Positions 27,001 to 43,700 of a stretch of 64,000 bases of DNA are shown here, one piece after another; positions within the stretch are counted from its first letter, which is position 1; the number at the start of each line of letters is the position of its first letter. The notes under the pieces were generated by a model that was not told where the DNA came from, did no database searches, and saw only the letters and a program-made list of their open reading frames with translations. The position numbers were made by a program, and so were the translations under genes. Origin of the DNA: Cornus controversa (lineage: Eukaryota > Streptophyta > Magnoliopsida > Cornales > Cornaceae); NCBI GenBank assembly GCA_026545225.1, contig CM048849.1:15135541-15199540 (forward strand). The letters run 5' to 3'.

Positions 27001-28734
27001 TTTCTCTAGGAATGGGGCTTTTCAAATCAAAACAACTCCAATGAAACTAGTTTTAAATCATTGATTGCATGCTAATTGTTTCTATTAGATGTCCAGATGG
27101 TCGAACTTGGCACAAAGCACCATACGGTTGTGATCTTGCATGATTTCTGCAATGACTTGCTCTTTTCAAATCAGAATGACTCAAAGAAAAATGAAATGAA
27201 GATCGGATCGACATGGTCGTTGTTTCTTTTGGACGTCTTGACGGTCTAATTTGGCAAAAAATAACGTACGATTCTGATTATGCCACGACTTCTCAAGGAA
27301 TGAGACTTTTCAAATTAAAACAACTCAAATGAAACTAGTTTAAAATCATTGATAGAATGCTAATTGTTTCTTCTAGATGTCCAGACGATTGAATTTTGCA
27401 CAAAGCACCATAAGGTTGCGATCATTCATAGTTTCTGTAAGGAATTACTCTAATTTTGCAAAAAGTAATGTACGATTCTGATTATGGCATGATTTCTCTA
27501 GGAATGGAGCTTTTTGAAACCAAAACAACTCAAACGAAACTAGTTTAAAATCGTTGATAGTGTGCTAATTGTTTCTATTAGATGTCCAGACGGTAGAATC
27601 TGGCACCGAACACCATACGGTTGTGATCTTGCACGATTTCTGCAAGGACTTGCTCTTTTCGAATCAGAATGACTCAAATAAAATAAGATGAAGATCGGAT
27701 CGACATGGTCGTCGTTTCTTTTGGATGCCTTGATGAACTAATTTGCCAAAAAGTAACGTATGATTCTGATTATGGCACAACTTCTCTAGGAATGGGGCTT
27801 TTCGAATCAAAACAACTCAAACGAAGCTAGTTTAAAATCGTTGATAGCAAGCTAATTATTTATTTTAGATGTCCAGAGGGTCGAATTTTGCACAAAGTAC
27901 CATACGATTGTGATCTTGCACAATTTTTGTAAGGACTTGCTCTTTTTGAATCAAAACGACACAAACAAAATAGAATGAAGATCGGACCGACATGGTGATC
28001 GTTTCTTTTGGACGTTTTGATGGTCTAATTTGGTAAAAAGCAACGTACGATTATGATTATGGCACAAAGTACGATACAGTGGTAATCTTGCACAATTTCT
28101 GCAAAGACTTGCACTTTTCGAATCAGAACGACTCAAACAAAACAGTATGAAGATCGGATCGGTGTGGTCGTCGTTTCTTTTGGACATCTTGACTGTCTAA
28201 TTTGGTAAAAAGCAACGTACGATGTCTGATTATAGCATGACTTCTCTAGGAATGGGGCTTTTTGAATAAAAATAACCCAAACAAAACTAGTTTAACATGA
28301 ATGATACCATGCTAATTGTTTCTTTTAGATATCCAAACGGTCGAATTTTGCACAAAGCACCAAACGTTTGTGATCATTCTTGATTTCTGCAAAGAATTGC
28401 TCTTTTCGATTTTAGTACGTCTTGACGGTCAAATTTGGTATAAAGAAACGTAAAATTCTATGTATGGCACGATTTTCACTCGGAATGGGCCTTTTGAAAT
28501 ATAAACAACTCAAACAAAACTAGTTCAAAATCGTTGTTGATATTCTCATTTCTTTTGGACATCTAAACGGTCGATTCTGGCACAAAGCACCACACGGTTG
28601 AGATCATGCCTGATTTCTGCAAGGAATTATTCTTTTTGATTCAGAACGACTCAAAGAAAACTGGATAAGGATCGGATCGACATGCTCATCATTTCTTTTA
28701 GACATCTTGACGGTTTAATTTGGCAAAAAGCAAT
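21058..28734. repeat. Satellite 1, second subfamily array
   Basis: Same ~143/144-bp half-units as the upstream array but with a different set of private variants, such as 'aaaattctatgtatggca', 'ggacatctaaacggtcgattc' and 'aatgataccatgctaattg'. The marker 'attctatgt.tggca' recurs near 21471, 24135, 26697 and 28453, giving spacings of about 2.66, 2.56 and 1.76 kb, so this subfamily also has a kilobase-scale higher-order period. The block starts at an abrupt register jump (~21057) and ends abruptly at 28734. No gene is supported. Confidence 0.88.
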
Positions 28735-31700
28735 ATATATAACAATTTATTTGACAAACTATTTAACTAACAATAAACTATATAGCATAAATAATAACTT
28801 ATTTAACAAATATCTATTATTAATAAATACTTTTTAAACTCAATTAAAGCCGAACCAGAATCACGAATCCAAAACCCCAAATATAAAACACGAAACACGA
28901 ACACTCGAATCCCCAAACCCCAAAAAAGCTATATAATTAAAAGACTATTTAACTAATAATAAATCCTAACTCCTAAACCCCAAACCACGAATCCACAAAC
29001 TCCAAACCCCGAACCTCCAAACTATGTGACTAATAATAAACTATGTAGCATAAATAAAAACTTATTTAATAGACTAAATAACTAATTGTGAATATGAAAC
29101 ATAAATAATAAATTATTAAACTAACTATCTAACTAATAAGGAACCATGTAACTTAAATAATAATTTATTCAACAAACCATATAATTAATAACAAAATGTA
29201 TCATAAATAGCAATTTAATATGAATTAAAAAATATTTAACATAAATAATAAACTAAACTAAAGCCGAACCGAAACTACGAATCCTAAATCACAAACCTAG
29301 AACCCGAAACACAAAAACCCAAATCCCCAAACCTCAAACAAATTATATAATTAACAAATTATGTAACTAATAATAAAGCCTAAATTCTAAACCCCAAATC
29401 CCAAATCCTCAAACTCAAAGTCCCGAAACCCCAATCCTAAACCCTTATGCAGTATAAATAATAATATATTAAATAAATATATGATAAACTATGTAACATA
29501 AAAATTAATTATTTAACAAACTATATAGCAAATAATGAACTATGAATCATAAATAATAAATTACTTAACTAACTATCTAACTAATAATTGACTACGTAGC
29601 TTAATAATAATTTATTTAACAAACTATATAATTAATAATAAACAATGTAGCATATATAATAATTTATTATTATTAACTAAAAAATATTTAACATAAATAA
29701 TAAACTAAACTAAAGCTGAACCGAAACTACGAATCCTAAACCCCAAACCTAGAACCCGAAACACATAAACCCAAATCCCCAAACCTCAAACAAATTATAT
29801 AATTAACAAACTATGTAACTAATAATAAAGCCTAAATTCTAAACCCCAAATCCCGAATCCCCAAACTCAAAATCCCGAAACCCCATTCCTGAACCCTTTT
29901 GTAGTATAAATAATAATATATTAAATAAATATATGATAAACTATGTAACATAAAAATAATTATTTAACAAACTATATAGCAAATAATGAACAATGAAGTA
30001 TAACAAATAATGAACTATGAAGCATAAATAATAAATTACTTAACTAACTATCTAACTAATAATTGCTTACGTAGCTTAATAATAATTTATTTAACAAACT
30101 ATATAATTAATAATAAACAATGTAGCATATAATAATTTATTATTATTAACTAAAAACTTTTTAACATAAATAACAAAAAAAGCTAAAGTCGAACTAGAAA
30201 CCCGAATCCGAAACCCCAAACCTTAAACTCGAAACACGAAATATTGAATCGCCAAACCCCAAACAAACTATATTATTAAAATACTTTAACTAATAATAAG
30301 TCATAACTCCTAAACCCCAAACCCCGAATCCACAAACTCCAAACCCCGAAATCCCAATCCCTAAACCCTATAAACCATAAATAATAATATATTATTAAAT
30401 ACAAATTATGTAGTATAAATAATAATTTATTTTGAATTGAAAACTAATTAACATAAATAATAAATTAAACTAAAGCCGAGCTGGAACCCGAATCCAAAAC
30501 CCCAAAACTATAACCCGAAACACGAAAAGACGAATCTTCAAACCCAAACAAACTATGTAATTAAAAGACCAATAACTAATAATAAATAATAATTTATTTA
30601 AAAAATTATGTAACTAATAATAACCTATGTAACATAAATAATAACTTATTTAACAGACTAAATAATTAATTATGAAGCATAAATCATAAATTATTAAACT
30701 AACTATCTAACTAATAAGGAACCATGTAACTTAAATAATAATTTATTTAACAAACTATATAATTAACAATGAATATGTATCAAAAATAGTAATTTATTAC
30801 GAATTAAAAAACAATTAACATAAATAATAAACTAAACTAAAACCGAACCAGAACCCCAAATCCTAGACCTCAAACCTAGAATCCGAAACACGAAAACCAA
30901 ATCCCCAAACCCCAAACAAACTATGTAATTAACAGACTATGTAACTAATAATAAAGCCTAAATTCTAAACCTCAAACCCCGAATCCCAAAACTCAAAACT
31001 CCAAAACTCCAAAACCTTAATCCCTAACTCTTATGCAGTATAAATAATAATATATTAAATAAATATCTGATAAACTTTTAGCATAAATAATAATTTATTT
31101 AACAGACTATATAAATGATAATAAATTAAGAAACATAAATAATAAATTACTTAACTAACTATCTAACTAATAATTGACTACGTAACTTAAATAATAATTT
31201 ATTTAACAAATTATATAATTAATAATAAATTATGTTGCTTAAATAATAATTTATTATTAACTAAAAACTCTTTAACATAAATAATAAAATAAACTAAAGC
31301 CAAACTAGAACCCCGAATCCAAAACCCCAAAACTAAATCCCAAAATACGAAAACCCGAATCCCCAAACCCAAACAAACTATTTAATTAAAAAACTATTTA
31401 ACTAATAATAAATAATAATTTATTTAACAAACTAAGTAACAAAAAATAAACTATGTAGCATAAATAATAACTTATTTAACAGACTAAAAAACTAATTTTG
31501 AACAATGAAGCATAAATAATAAATTATTAAACTAACTATCTAACTAATAAGAAACCATTTAACTTAAATAATAATTTATTTAACAAACTATATAATTAAT
31601 AATAAATATGTATCATAAATAGTAATTTATTATGAATTAAAAAATATTTAACATAAATAATAAACTAAACATAAGTCGAACCGGAACCCCAAATCCTAAA

Positions 31701-34700
31701 CCTCAAACCTTGAACCCGAGACACGAAAATCCAAATCCTCAAACCCCAAATAAACTATATAATTAACAGACTATGTAACTAATAATAAAACTTAAATTTT
31801 AAACTCCTAACTTCGAATCCCCAAACTCAAAACCCCAAAAACCCAATCCCTAACTGTAATGCAGTATGAATACTAATATATTGAATAAATATCTGAGAAA
31901 CTATATAGCATAAATAATATTTATTTAACATACTATATAACTAATAATGAGCTATGAAGCATAAATAATAAATTACTTAACTAACTATCTAACAAATAAT
32001 TGACTATGTAGTAAAATAATAATTTATTTAACAAATTATATAATTAATAATAAACTATGTAGCATAAATAATAATTTCTTTAACAGATTATATAACTAAT
32101 AATGAACTATGAAGCATCAATAATAAATTACTTAACTAACTATCTAACTAATAATTGACTACGTAACTTAAATAATAATTTATTTAACAAATTATATAAT
32201 TAATAATAAATTATGTAGCATAAATAATATTAACATAAATAATAAACTAAACTAAAGCCGAACCAGAACCACGAATCCGAAACCCCAATCCTAAAACCCG
32301 AAACACGAAAACTCGAATTCCCGAACCCCAAACAAACTATATAATTAAAAGACTATTTAACTAATAATAAATCCTAACTCCTAAACCCCGAAACCCCAAA
32401 CTAGGTAACTAAGAATAAACTATGTAACATAAATAATAACTTATTTAAATGACTAAATAACTAATTATAAACTATAAAGCATAAATAATAAATTATTAAA
32501 CTAACTAATACAGAACCATATAGCTTAAATAATAATTTATTTCTCAAACTATATAATCAATAATAAATATGTATCATCAACATTAATTTATTACGAATTA
32601 AAAAATATTTAACATAAATAATAAACTAAACTAAAACTGAACCGGGACCCCGAATCCTAGACCTCAAACCTATAACCCGAAACACGAAAAACCAAATCCC
32701 TAAACCCTAAACAAACTATGTAATTAACATACTTTGTAACAAATAATAAAGCCTAAATTCTAAACCCCAAACCCCGAATCCCCAAACTCAAAACTCCGAA
32801 ACCCAAATCCCTAACCCTTATGTAGTATAAATAATAATTTATTGAATAAATATCTAATAAACATCTCATAAACTATGTATCATAAATAATAATTTATTTA
32901 ACCGATTATATAACTAATAATAAACTATGAAGAATAAATAATAAATTACTTAACTATCTAACTAATAATTGATTACGTAGCTTAAATAATAATTTATTTA
33001 ACAAACAATATAATTAATAATAAACTATGTAGCATAAATAATAATTTATTATTAACTAATTTTTTTAACATATATAATAAAATAAACTAAAGCCGAACCA
33101 AAACCACGAATCCGAAGCCCTAAACCTAAACCTCGAAACACGAAAACTTGAATCTCCAAACTCCAAATAAACAATATAATAAAAAGATTATTTAACTAAT
33201 AATAAATTCTAACTTCTAAATCCCAAATCTCAAATCCACAAACTCCGAAACCCCAAACTATGTAGCATAAATATAACTCATTTAACAGACTAAATAACTA
33301 ATTATTAAATACGAAGCATAAATAATAAATTATTAAACTAACTATCTAACTAATAAGAAACCATGTAACGTAAATAATAATTTATTTAACAAACTATATA
33401 ATTAATAATAAATACGTATCATAAATAATAATTTATTATGAATTAAAAAATATTTAACATAAATAATAAACTAAACTAGAGCCGAACAGAAACTCTAAAT
33501 CCTAAACCACAAACCTAGAACCCGAAACATGAAACCCAAATTCCCAAACCCCAAACAAACTATGTAATTAACAGACTATGTGACTAATAATAAATCCTAA
33601 ATTTTAAACCTCAAACCTCGAATCCCAAACTCAAAACCCCGAAACCACAATCCCTAACTCTTATGGAGTATAAATAATAATATATTAAATAATATCAGGT
33701 AAACTATGTAACATAAATAATAATTTATTTAATAGACTATATAACTAATAATGAACTATGAAACATAAATAATAAATTACTTTACTAACTATCTAACAAA
33801 TAATTGACTATGTAACTTAAATAATAATTTATTTAACAAACTATATAACTAATAATAAACTATGTAGCATAAATCATAATTAATTATTAACTAAAAACTT
33901 ATTAATATAAATAATAAACTAAACTAAAGCTGAACCAGAACCCTGAATCTGAAAACCCAAACATAAAACACAAAACATGAAAACTCGAATTCCGAAAGCA
34001 CAAACAAACTACATAATTAAAAGACTATTTAACTAATAATATATCCTAACTCCTAAACTCCAAATCCACAAACTCCAAAACCAGAAAACCCAATCCTTAA
34101 ACCTTATGAACAAAAAATACTATATTATTAAATACAAATTATGTAGCATCAATAATAATTTATTATGAATTAAAAACTAATTAACATAAACAATAAACTA
34201 AATAAAAGCATAATCCGAACCCTGAATCCGAAACCCCAAAACACGAAAATTCAAATCCCCAAACCTAAACAAACTATGTAATTAAAAGATTTTGTAAATA
34301 ATAATAAATAATAATTTATTTAACAAACAATGTAACTAATAATAAACTACGTAGCATAAATAATAACTTATTTAACAGACTAAATAACTAATTATGAACT
34401 ATGAAGCATAAATAACAAATTATTAAACTAACTATCTAACTAATAAGGAACCCTGCAGCTTAAATTATTTATTTAACAAACAATATAATTAAAAATAAAT
34501 ATGAATAATAAATAATAATTTATTATGAATGAAAAAATATTTAACATAAATAATAAACTAAACTAAGCCTAACCGGAATCTTGAATTCTAAATCTCAAAC
34601 CGGAAACACGAAAACTCAAATCCCCAAACCCCAAACCCCAAACAAATTATGTAATTAATAGACTATGTATGTAACAAATAATAAAGCCTAAATTCTAAAC

Positions 34701-37700
34701 CACGAATCCCCAATTTCAAAACTTCGAAACCCCAATCCCTAACCTTTATGCAGTATAAATAATAATATATTGAATAAATATCTGATAAACTATGTAACAT
34801 AAATAATAATTTATTTAACAGAATATATAATTAATAATAAATTATGAATCATAAATAACAAATTACTTAAGTAACTATCTAACTAATAATTGACTACGTA
34901 ACTTAAATAATAATTTATTTAACAAACTATATAATAATAAACTCTGTAGAATAAACAATAATTTATTATTAATTAAAAACTTTTTAACAGAAATAAAAAA
35001 ACTAAACTAAAGCTGAACAAGAACCACAAATCTGAAACCCTAAACCTAAAACCCGAAACACGAATCCCCAAACCCCAAACAAACTATATAATTAAAAGAC
35101 TATTTAACTAATAATAAATCTTAACTCCTTAACCCCAAACCTCGAATCCACAAAGTTAAAACCCCGAAACCCCAAACTATTTAACTAATAATAAACTAGG
35201 TAGCATAAATAATAACTTATTTAACAAACTAAATACCTAATTATGAACGATGAAGCATAAATAAGAAATTATTAAACTAACTATCTAACTAACAAACTAT
35301 ATAATTAATAATAAATATGTATTGCAAATAGTAATTTATTAAAAAATAAAAAATATTTAACATGAATAATAAACTAAACTAAAGCCGAACCAAAACTCTG
35401 AATCCTAAACCACAAACCTAGAATTCGAAACACGAAAACCCAAATTTTCACCCCCAAAAAAACTATGTAATTAAGAGACTATGTATCTAATAATAAAGCC
35501 TAAATTTTAAACCCCAAACATCAAATCTCCAAACTCAAAACCCCAAAATTCCAATCCCTAACCCTTATGCAATATAAATAATAATGTATTAAATAAATAT
35601 ATGATAAACTATGTAGTATAAATAATAATTTATTTAACAGACTATATAACTAATAATGAACTATGAAACACAAATAATAAATTACTTAACTAACTATCTA
35701 ACTAATAATTGACTACGTAACTTAAATAATAATTTACGAAACAAACTATATAATTAATAATAAACGATGTAACATAAATAATAATTTATTATTAACAAAA
35801 AAATTTACCATAAATAATAAACTAAACTAAAACCGAACCAGAACACCGAAACACGAAAACTCGAATCCCCAAACACAAACAATCTATATAATTAAAAGAC
35901 ACTATTTAACTAATAATAAATCAAAACTCCTAAACACGAAACCCCAATCCCTAAACCCTATGAACAATAAATAATAATATATTATGAAATACATATTATG
36001 TACCATAAATAATAATTTATTATTAATTGAAAACTAATTAAAATAAATAATAAACTAAACTAAAGTTGAACTGAAACTCCAAATCCCAAACCCCCAAACT
36101 AAAACCCCAAAAGAAGAAAACCCGAATCCCCAAACCCAAACAAACTATATAATTAAAAGACGATTTAACTAATAATATATCCTAACTCCTAAACGCCAAA
36201 TCCACAAACTCCAAAACCCAAAAACCCAATCCTTAAACCTTATGAACAAAAAGTAATATATTATTAAATACAAATTATGTAGCATCAATAATAATTTATT
36301 ATGAGTTAAAAACTAATTAACATAAATAATAAACTAAACTAAAGAAGAATCGGAACCCCGAATCCGAAACCCCAAAACAAAAGCCCGAAACACGAAAATT
36401 CAAATCCACAAACCTAAACAAGCTATGTAATTAAAAGATTATGTAAATAATAATAAATAATAATTTATTTAACAAACAATATAACTAATAATAAACTATA
36501 TAACATAAATAATAACTTATTTAACAGACTAAATAACTAATTATGAACTATGAAGCATAAGTAACAAATTATTAAACTAACTATCTAACTAATAGGGAAC
36601 CATGCTGCTTAAATTATTTATTTAACAAACAATATAATTAATAATTATTATAAATCATAAATAGTAATTTATTATGAATTAAAAAATATTTAACATAAAT
36701 AATAAACTAAACTAAGCCTAACCGGAACCCTGAATTCTAAATCTCAAACCCGAAACACGAAAACCCAAATCCCAAAACCCCAAACAAATTATGTAATTAA
36801 TAGACTATGTATGTAACTAATAATAAAGCCTAAATTCTAAACCCCGAATCCCCAATTTCAAAACTTCGAAACCCCAATCCCTAACCTTTAATAATAATAT
36901 ATTGAATAAATATCTAATAAACTATGTAACATAAATAATAATTTATTTAACAGAATATATAATTAATAATAAACTATGAAGCATAAATAATAAATTACTT
37001 AAATAACTATCTAACTAATAATTGACTACGTAACTTAAATAATAATTTATTTAACAAACTATATAATTAATAATAAACTATGAAGCATAAACAATAATTT
37101 ATTATTAATTAAAAACTTTTTAACATAAATAAAAAATTAAACTAAAGCTGAACAAGAACCACAAATCTGAAACCCTAAACCTAAAACCCGAAATACGAAT
37201 CCCCAAACCCCAAACAAACTATAAAATTAAAAGACTATTTAACTCATAATATATCTTAACTCCTTAACCCCAAACCCCGAATCCACAAAGTCCAAACCCT
37301 GAAACCCAAACTACTTAACTAATAATAAACTATGTAGCATAAGTAATAACTTATTTAACATACTAAATAACTAATTATGAGCTATGAAGCATAAATAATA
37401 AATTATTAAACTAACTATCAAACTAACAAACTATATAATTAATAATAAATATGTATCGTAAATTGTAATTTATTAAAAATTAAAAAATATTTAACATAAA
37501 CAATAAACTAAACTAAAGCCGAACCAAAACTCTGAATCATAAACCACAAACCTAAAATCCGAAGCACGTAAATTCAAATTTTCACCCCCAAAAAAACTAT
37601 GTAATTAAGACATTATGTAACTAATAATAATGACTAAATTTTAAACCCCAAACCTCAAATCTCCAAACTCAAAACCCCAAGATTCCATTCCCTAACCCTT

Positions 37701-40700
37701 ATGCAATATAAATAATAATATATTAAAAAAATATCCAATAAACTATGTAGGATAAATAATAATTTATTTAACAGACTATACAACTAATAATGAACTATGA
37801 AACATAAATAATAAATTACTTAACTAATTATCTAACTAATAATTGACTACATAGCTTAAATAATAATTTACATAACAAACTATATAATTAATAATAAATT
37901 ATGTAGCATAAATAATAAATAATTAACAAAATTTTTTTTACCATAAATAATAAACTAAACTAACGCCAAAACAGAACACCGAAACACAAAAAATCAAATT
38001 CCCAAATCCCAAAAAAACTACACAGTTAAAAGACTATTTAACTAATAATAAATCGTAACACCTAAACCCGAAACCACAATCCCTAAACCCTATGAACTAT
38101 AAATAATAATATATTATTAAACACAAATTATGTAGCATAAATAATAATTTATTATTAATTGAAAACTAATTAACATAAATAATAAACTAAACTAAAGTTA
38201 ACCCGAAACTCCGAATCCGAAACGCCAAAACTAAAACCCGAAAGAGGAAAACCCGAATCCCCAAATCCAAACAAACTATGTAATTAAAAGACTATGTAAC
38301 TAATAATAAATAATAATTTATTTAACAAACTATGTAACTAATAATAAACTATCTAACATAAAATCCACAAACCCAAACAAACTATGTAATTAATAATAAA
38401 CTATGTATCATAAATAATAATTTATTTAATAGACTAAACTAAACCTGAACTAGAACCCGAATTCGAAACCCATACCTAAAATCCAAAACCCAAAACAATG
38501 CAAACACGAATCCCCAAACCCCAAACAAACTATATAATTAAAAGACTATTTAACTAATAATATATCTTAACTCCTTAACCCCGAATCCACAAAGTCCAAA
38601 CCCTGAAACCCCAAACTATTTAACTAATAATAAACTAGGTAAAATAAATAATAACTTATTTAACAAACTAAATAACTAATTATGAATGATGAAGCATAAA
38701 TAAGAAATTATTAAACTAACTATCTAACTAACAAACTATATAACTAATAATAAATATGTATCACAAATAGTAATTTATTAAAAAATAAAAAATATTTAAC
38801 ATAAATAAAAAACTAAACTAAAGCCGAACCAAAACTCTGAATCCTAAATCACAAACCTAGAATTCGAAACACGAAAATCCAAATTTTCACTCCCAAAAAA
38901 ACTATGTAATTAAGAGACTATGTATCTAATAATAAAGCCTAAATTTTAAACCCCAAACATCAAATCTCCAAACTCAAAACCCCAAAATTCCAATCCCTAA
39001 CCCTTATGCAATATAAATAATAATGTATTAAATAAATATATGATAAACAATGTTGCATTAATAATAATTCATTTAACAGGCTATATAACTAATAATGAAC
39101 TATGAAACACAAATAATAAATTACTTAACTAACTATCTAACTAATAATTGACTACGTAGCTTAAATAATAATTTACGAAACAAACTATATAATTAATAAT
39201 AAACGATGTAGCATAAATAATAATTTATTACTAACAAAATTTTTTTACCATAAATAATAAACTAAACTTAAGCCGAACCAGAACACCGAAACACGAAAAC
39301 TCGAATCCCCAAACACAAACAATCTATATAATTAAAAGACACTATTTAACTAATAATAAATCCTAACTCCTAAACATGAAACTCCAATCCCTAAACTCTA
39401 TGAACCATAAATAATAATATATTATGAAATACATATTATGTACCATAAATAATAATTTATTATTAATTGAAAACTAATGACCATAAATAATAAACTAACT
39501 AAAGTTGAACCGAAACTCCGAATCCGAAACCCCAAAACTAAAACCCCAAAAGAAGAAAACCCGAATCCCCAAACCCAAACAAACTATATAATTAAAAGAC
39601 GATTTAACTAATAATATATCCAAACTCCTAAATGCCAAATCCACAAACTCCAAAACCCAATACTTAAACCTTATGAACAAAAAATAATATATTATGAGTT
39701 AAAAACTAATTAACATAAATAATAAACTAAACTAAAGAAGAATCGGAACCCCGAATCCGAAACCCTAAAACAAAAGCCCGAAACACGAAAATTCAAATCA
39801 ACAAACCTAAACAAGCTATGTAATTAAAAGATTATGTAAATAACAATAAATAATAATTTATTTAACAAACAATGTAACTAATTATAAACTATGTAGCATA
39901 AATAATAACTTATTTAACAGACTAAATAACTAATTATGAACTATAAAGCATAATTAACAAATTATTAAATTAACTATTTAACTAATAATGAACCATGCAA
40001 CTTAAATTATTTATATAACAAACAATAAAATTAATAATAAATAGTAATTTATTATGAATTCAAAAATATTTAACATAAATAATAAACTAAGCTAAAGCCG
40101 AACCGGAACCCTAAATCCTAAATCTCAAACCCGAAACACGAAAACCCAAATTTTCATACCCCAAACAAATTATGTAATTAATAGACTATGTATGTAACAA
40201 ATAATAAAGCCTAAATTCTAAACCCCGAATCCCCAATTTCAAAACTTCGAAACCCCAATCCCTAACCTTTATGCAGTATAAATAATAATATATTGAATAA
40301 ATTTCTAATAAACTATGTACCATAAATAATAATTTATTTAACAGAATATATAATTAAGAATAAACTATGAAGCATAAATAACAAATTGCTTAAATAACTA
40401 TCTTACTAATAATTGACTACGTAACTTAAATAATAATTTATTTAACAAACTATATAATTAATAATAAACTATGAAACATAAACAATAATTTATTATTAAT
40501 TAAAAACTTTTTAACATAAATAAAAAACTAAATTAAAGCTGAACAAGAACCACAAATCTGAAACCCTAAACCTAAAACCCGAAACACGAATCCCCAAACC
40601 CCAAACCAATTATATAATTAAAAGACTATTTAACTGATAATATATCTTAACTCCTTCCCAAACTCCAAAGCCTGAAACTCAGTATTATTTAACTAATAAT

Positions 40701-43700
40701 AGCCTATGTAGCATAAATAATAACTTATTTAACAGACTAAATACCTAATTATGAACTATGAACCATAAATAATTAATTATTAAACTAACTATCTACCTAA
40801 CAAATTATATAATTAATAATAAATATGTATCATAAATAGTCATTTTTAAAAAATTAAAAAATATTGAACATAAATAATAAACTAAACTAAAGTCGAACAG
40901 AAACTCTGAATCATAAATTACAAACCTAAAATCCGAAGCACGTAAATTCAAATTTTCACCCCCAAAAAAACTATGTAATTAAGAGACTGTGACTAAAAAT
41001 AAAGACTAAATTTTAAACCCCATACCTCAAATCTCCAAACTCAAAACCCCAAGATTCCAATCCCTAACCCTTATGCAATATAAATAATAATATATTAAAA
41101 AAATATCCAATAAACTATGTAGCATAAATAACAATTTATTTAACAGACTATACAACTAATAATGAACTATGAAACATAAATAATAAATTACTTAACTAAC
41201 TATCTAACTAATAATTGACAACGTAGCTTAAATAATAATTTACATAACAAAGTATATAATTAATAATAAACTATGTAGCATAAATAATAAATTAGTATTA
41301 ACAAATTTTTTTTTACCATAAATTAAACTAAACTAACTCCGAACCAGAACACCGAAACACGAAAACTTGAATTCCCAAATCCCAAACAAACTACACAATT
41401 AAAAGACTATTTAACTAATAATAAATCGTAACACCTAAACCCGAAACTGCAATCCCTAAACCCTATGAACTATAAATAATAATATATTATTAAATACAAA
41501 TTATGTAGCATAAATAATAATTTATTATTAATTGAAAACTAATTAACATAAATAATAAACTAACCTAAAGTTAACCCGAAACTCCGAATCCGAAACGCCA
41601 AAACTAAAACCCGAAAGAGGAAAACCCGAATCCCCAAATCCAAACAAACTATGTAATTAAAAGACTATGTAACTAATAATAAATAATAATTTATTTAACA
41701 AACTATGTAACTAATAATAAACTATCTAACATAGAATCCACAAACTCCAAACAAACTATCTAATTAAAAGATTATTTAACTAATAATAAGTCTTAACTCC
41801 TAAACCCCAAATCCCGAATCAACAAACTCCAAACCCCGAAACTCCAATCCCTAAATCCTATGAACCATAAATAATAATTAATACTTTATTATGAATTAAA
41901 AACTAATTAACATAAATAATAATCTAAACTAAAGCAGAATGAGAACCCCGAATCCGAAACCCCAAAATAAAAACCCAAAATACGAAAATTCAAATCCACA
42001 AACCTAAATAAGCTATGCAATTAAAAGATTATGTAAATAATAATAAATAATAATTTATTTAACAAACAATGTAACTAATAATAAACTATGTAGTATAAAT
42101 AATAACTAATTTAACAGACTAAATAACTAATTATGAACTATGAAGCATAAGTAACAAATTATTAAACTAACTATCTAACTAATAGGAACCATGCATCTTA
42201 AATTATTTATTTAACAAACAATATAATTAATAATAAATAGTAATTTATTATGAATTAAAAAATATTTAACATAAATAATAAACTAAACTAAGCCTAACCG
42301 GAACCCTGAATTCTAAATCTCAAACCCGAAACACGAAAACCCAAATCCCAAAACCCAAAACAAATTATGTAATTAATAGACTATGTATGTAACTAATAAT
42401 AAAGCCTAAATTCTAAACCCCGAATCCCCAATTTCAAAACTTCGAAACCCCAATCCCTAACCTTTAATAATAATATATTGAATAAATATCTAATAAACTA
42501 TGTAGCATAAATAATAATTTATTTAACAGAATATATAATTAATAATAAACTATGAAGCATAAATAATAAATTACTTAAATAACTATCTAACTAATACTTG
42601 ACTACGTAACTTAAATAATAATTTATTTAACAAACTATATAATTAATAATAAACTATGAAGCATAAACAATAATTTATTATTAATTAAAAACTTTTTAAC
42701 ATAAATAAAAAAATAAACTAAAGCTGAACAAGAACCACAAATCTGAAACCCTAAACCTAAAACCCGAAACACGAATCCCCAAACCCCAAACAAACTATAA
42801 AATTAAAAGACTATTTAACTGATAATATATCTTGACTCCTTAATCCCAAACTCCAAAGCCTGAAACTCCAAATTATTTAACTAATAATAAACTATGTAGC
42901 ATAAATAATAACTTATTTAACAGACTAAATACCTAATTATGAATTATGAAGCATAAATAATTAATTATTAAACTAACTATCTACCTAACAAACTATATAA
43001 TTAATAATAAATATGTATCGTAAATAGTCATTTATTAAAAAATAAAAAATATTGAACATAAATAATAAACTAAACTAAATTCGAACAGAAACTCTAAATC
43101 ATAAACCAAAAAATCCGAAACACAAAAATCCAAGTTTCCATCCCCAAAAAATTATGTAATTAAGAGACTATGTAACTAATAATAAAGCCTAAATTTTAAA
43201 CCCCAAACCTCAAATCTCCAAACTCAAAACCCCAAAATCCCAATCCCTAACCTTTATGCAATATAAATTATAATATATTAAAAAAATATCCAATAGACTA
43301 TGTAGCATAAATAATAATTTATTTAGTAGACAATATAACTAATAATGAACTATGAAACATAAATAATAAATTACTTAAATAACTATCTAACTAATAATTG
43401 ACTACGTAGCTTAAATAATAATTGACGCAACAAACTATATAATTAATAATAAACGATGTAGCATAAATAATAATTTATTATTAACAAAAAAATTTTACCA
43501 TGAATAATAAACTAAACTAAAGCCGAACCAGAACACTGAAACACGAAAACTCAAATCCCCAAACACAAACAATCTATATAATTAAAAGATACTATTTAAC
43601 TAATAATAAATCCTAACTCCAAAACACGAAACCCCAATCCCAAAACCTTATGAACCATAAATATTATGAAATACATATTATGTACCATAAATAATAATTT

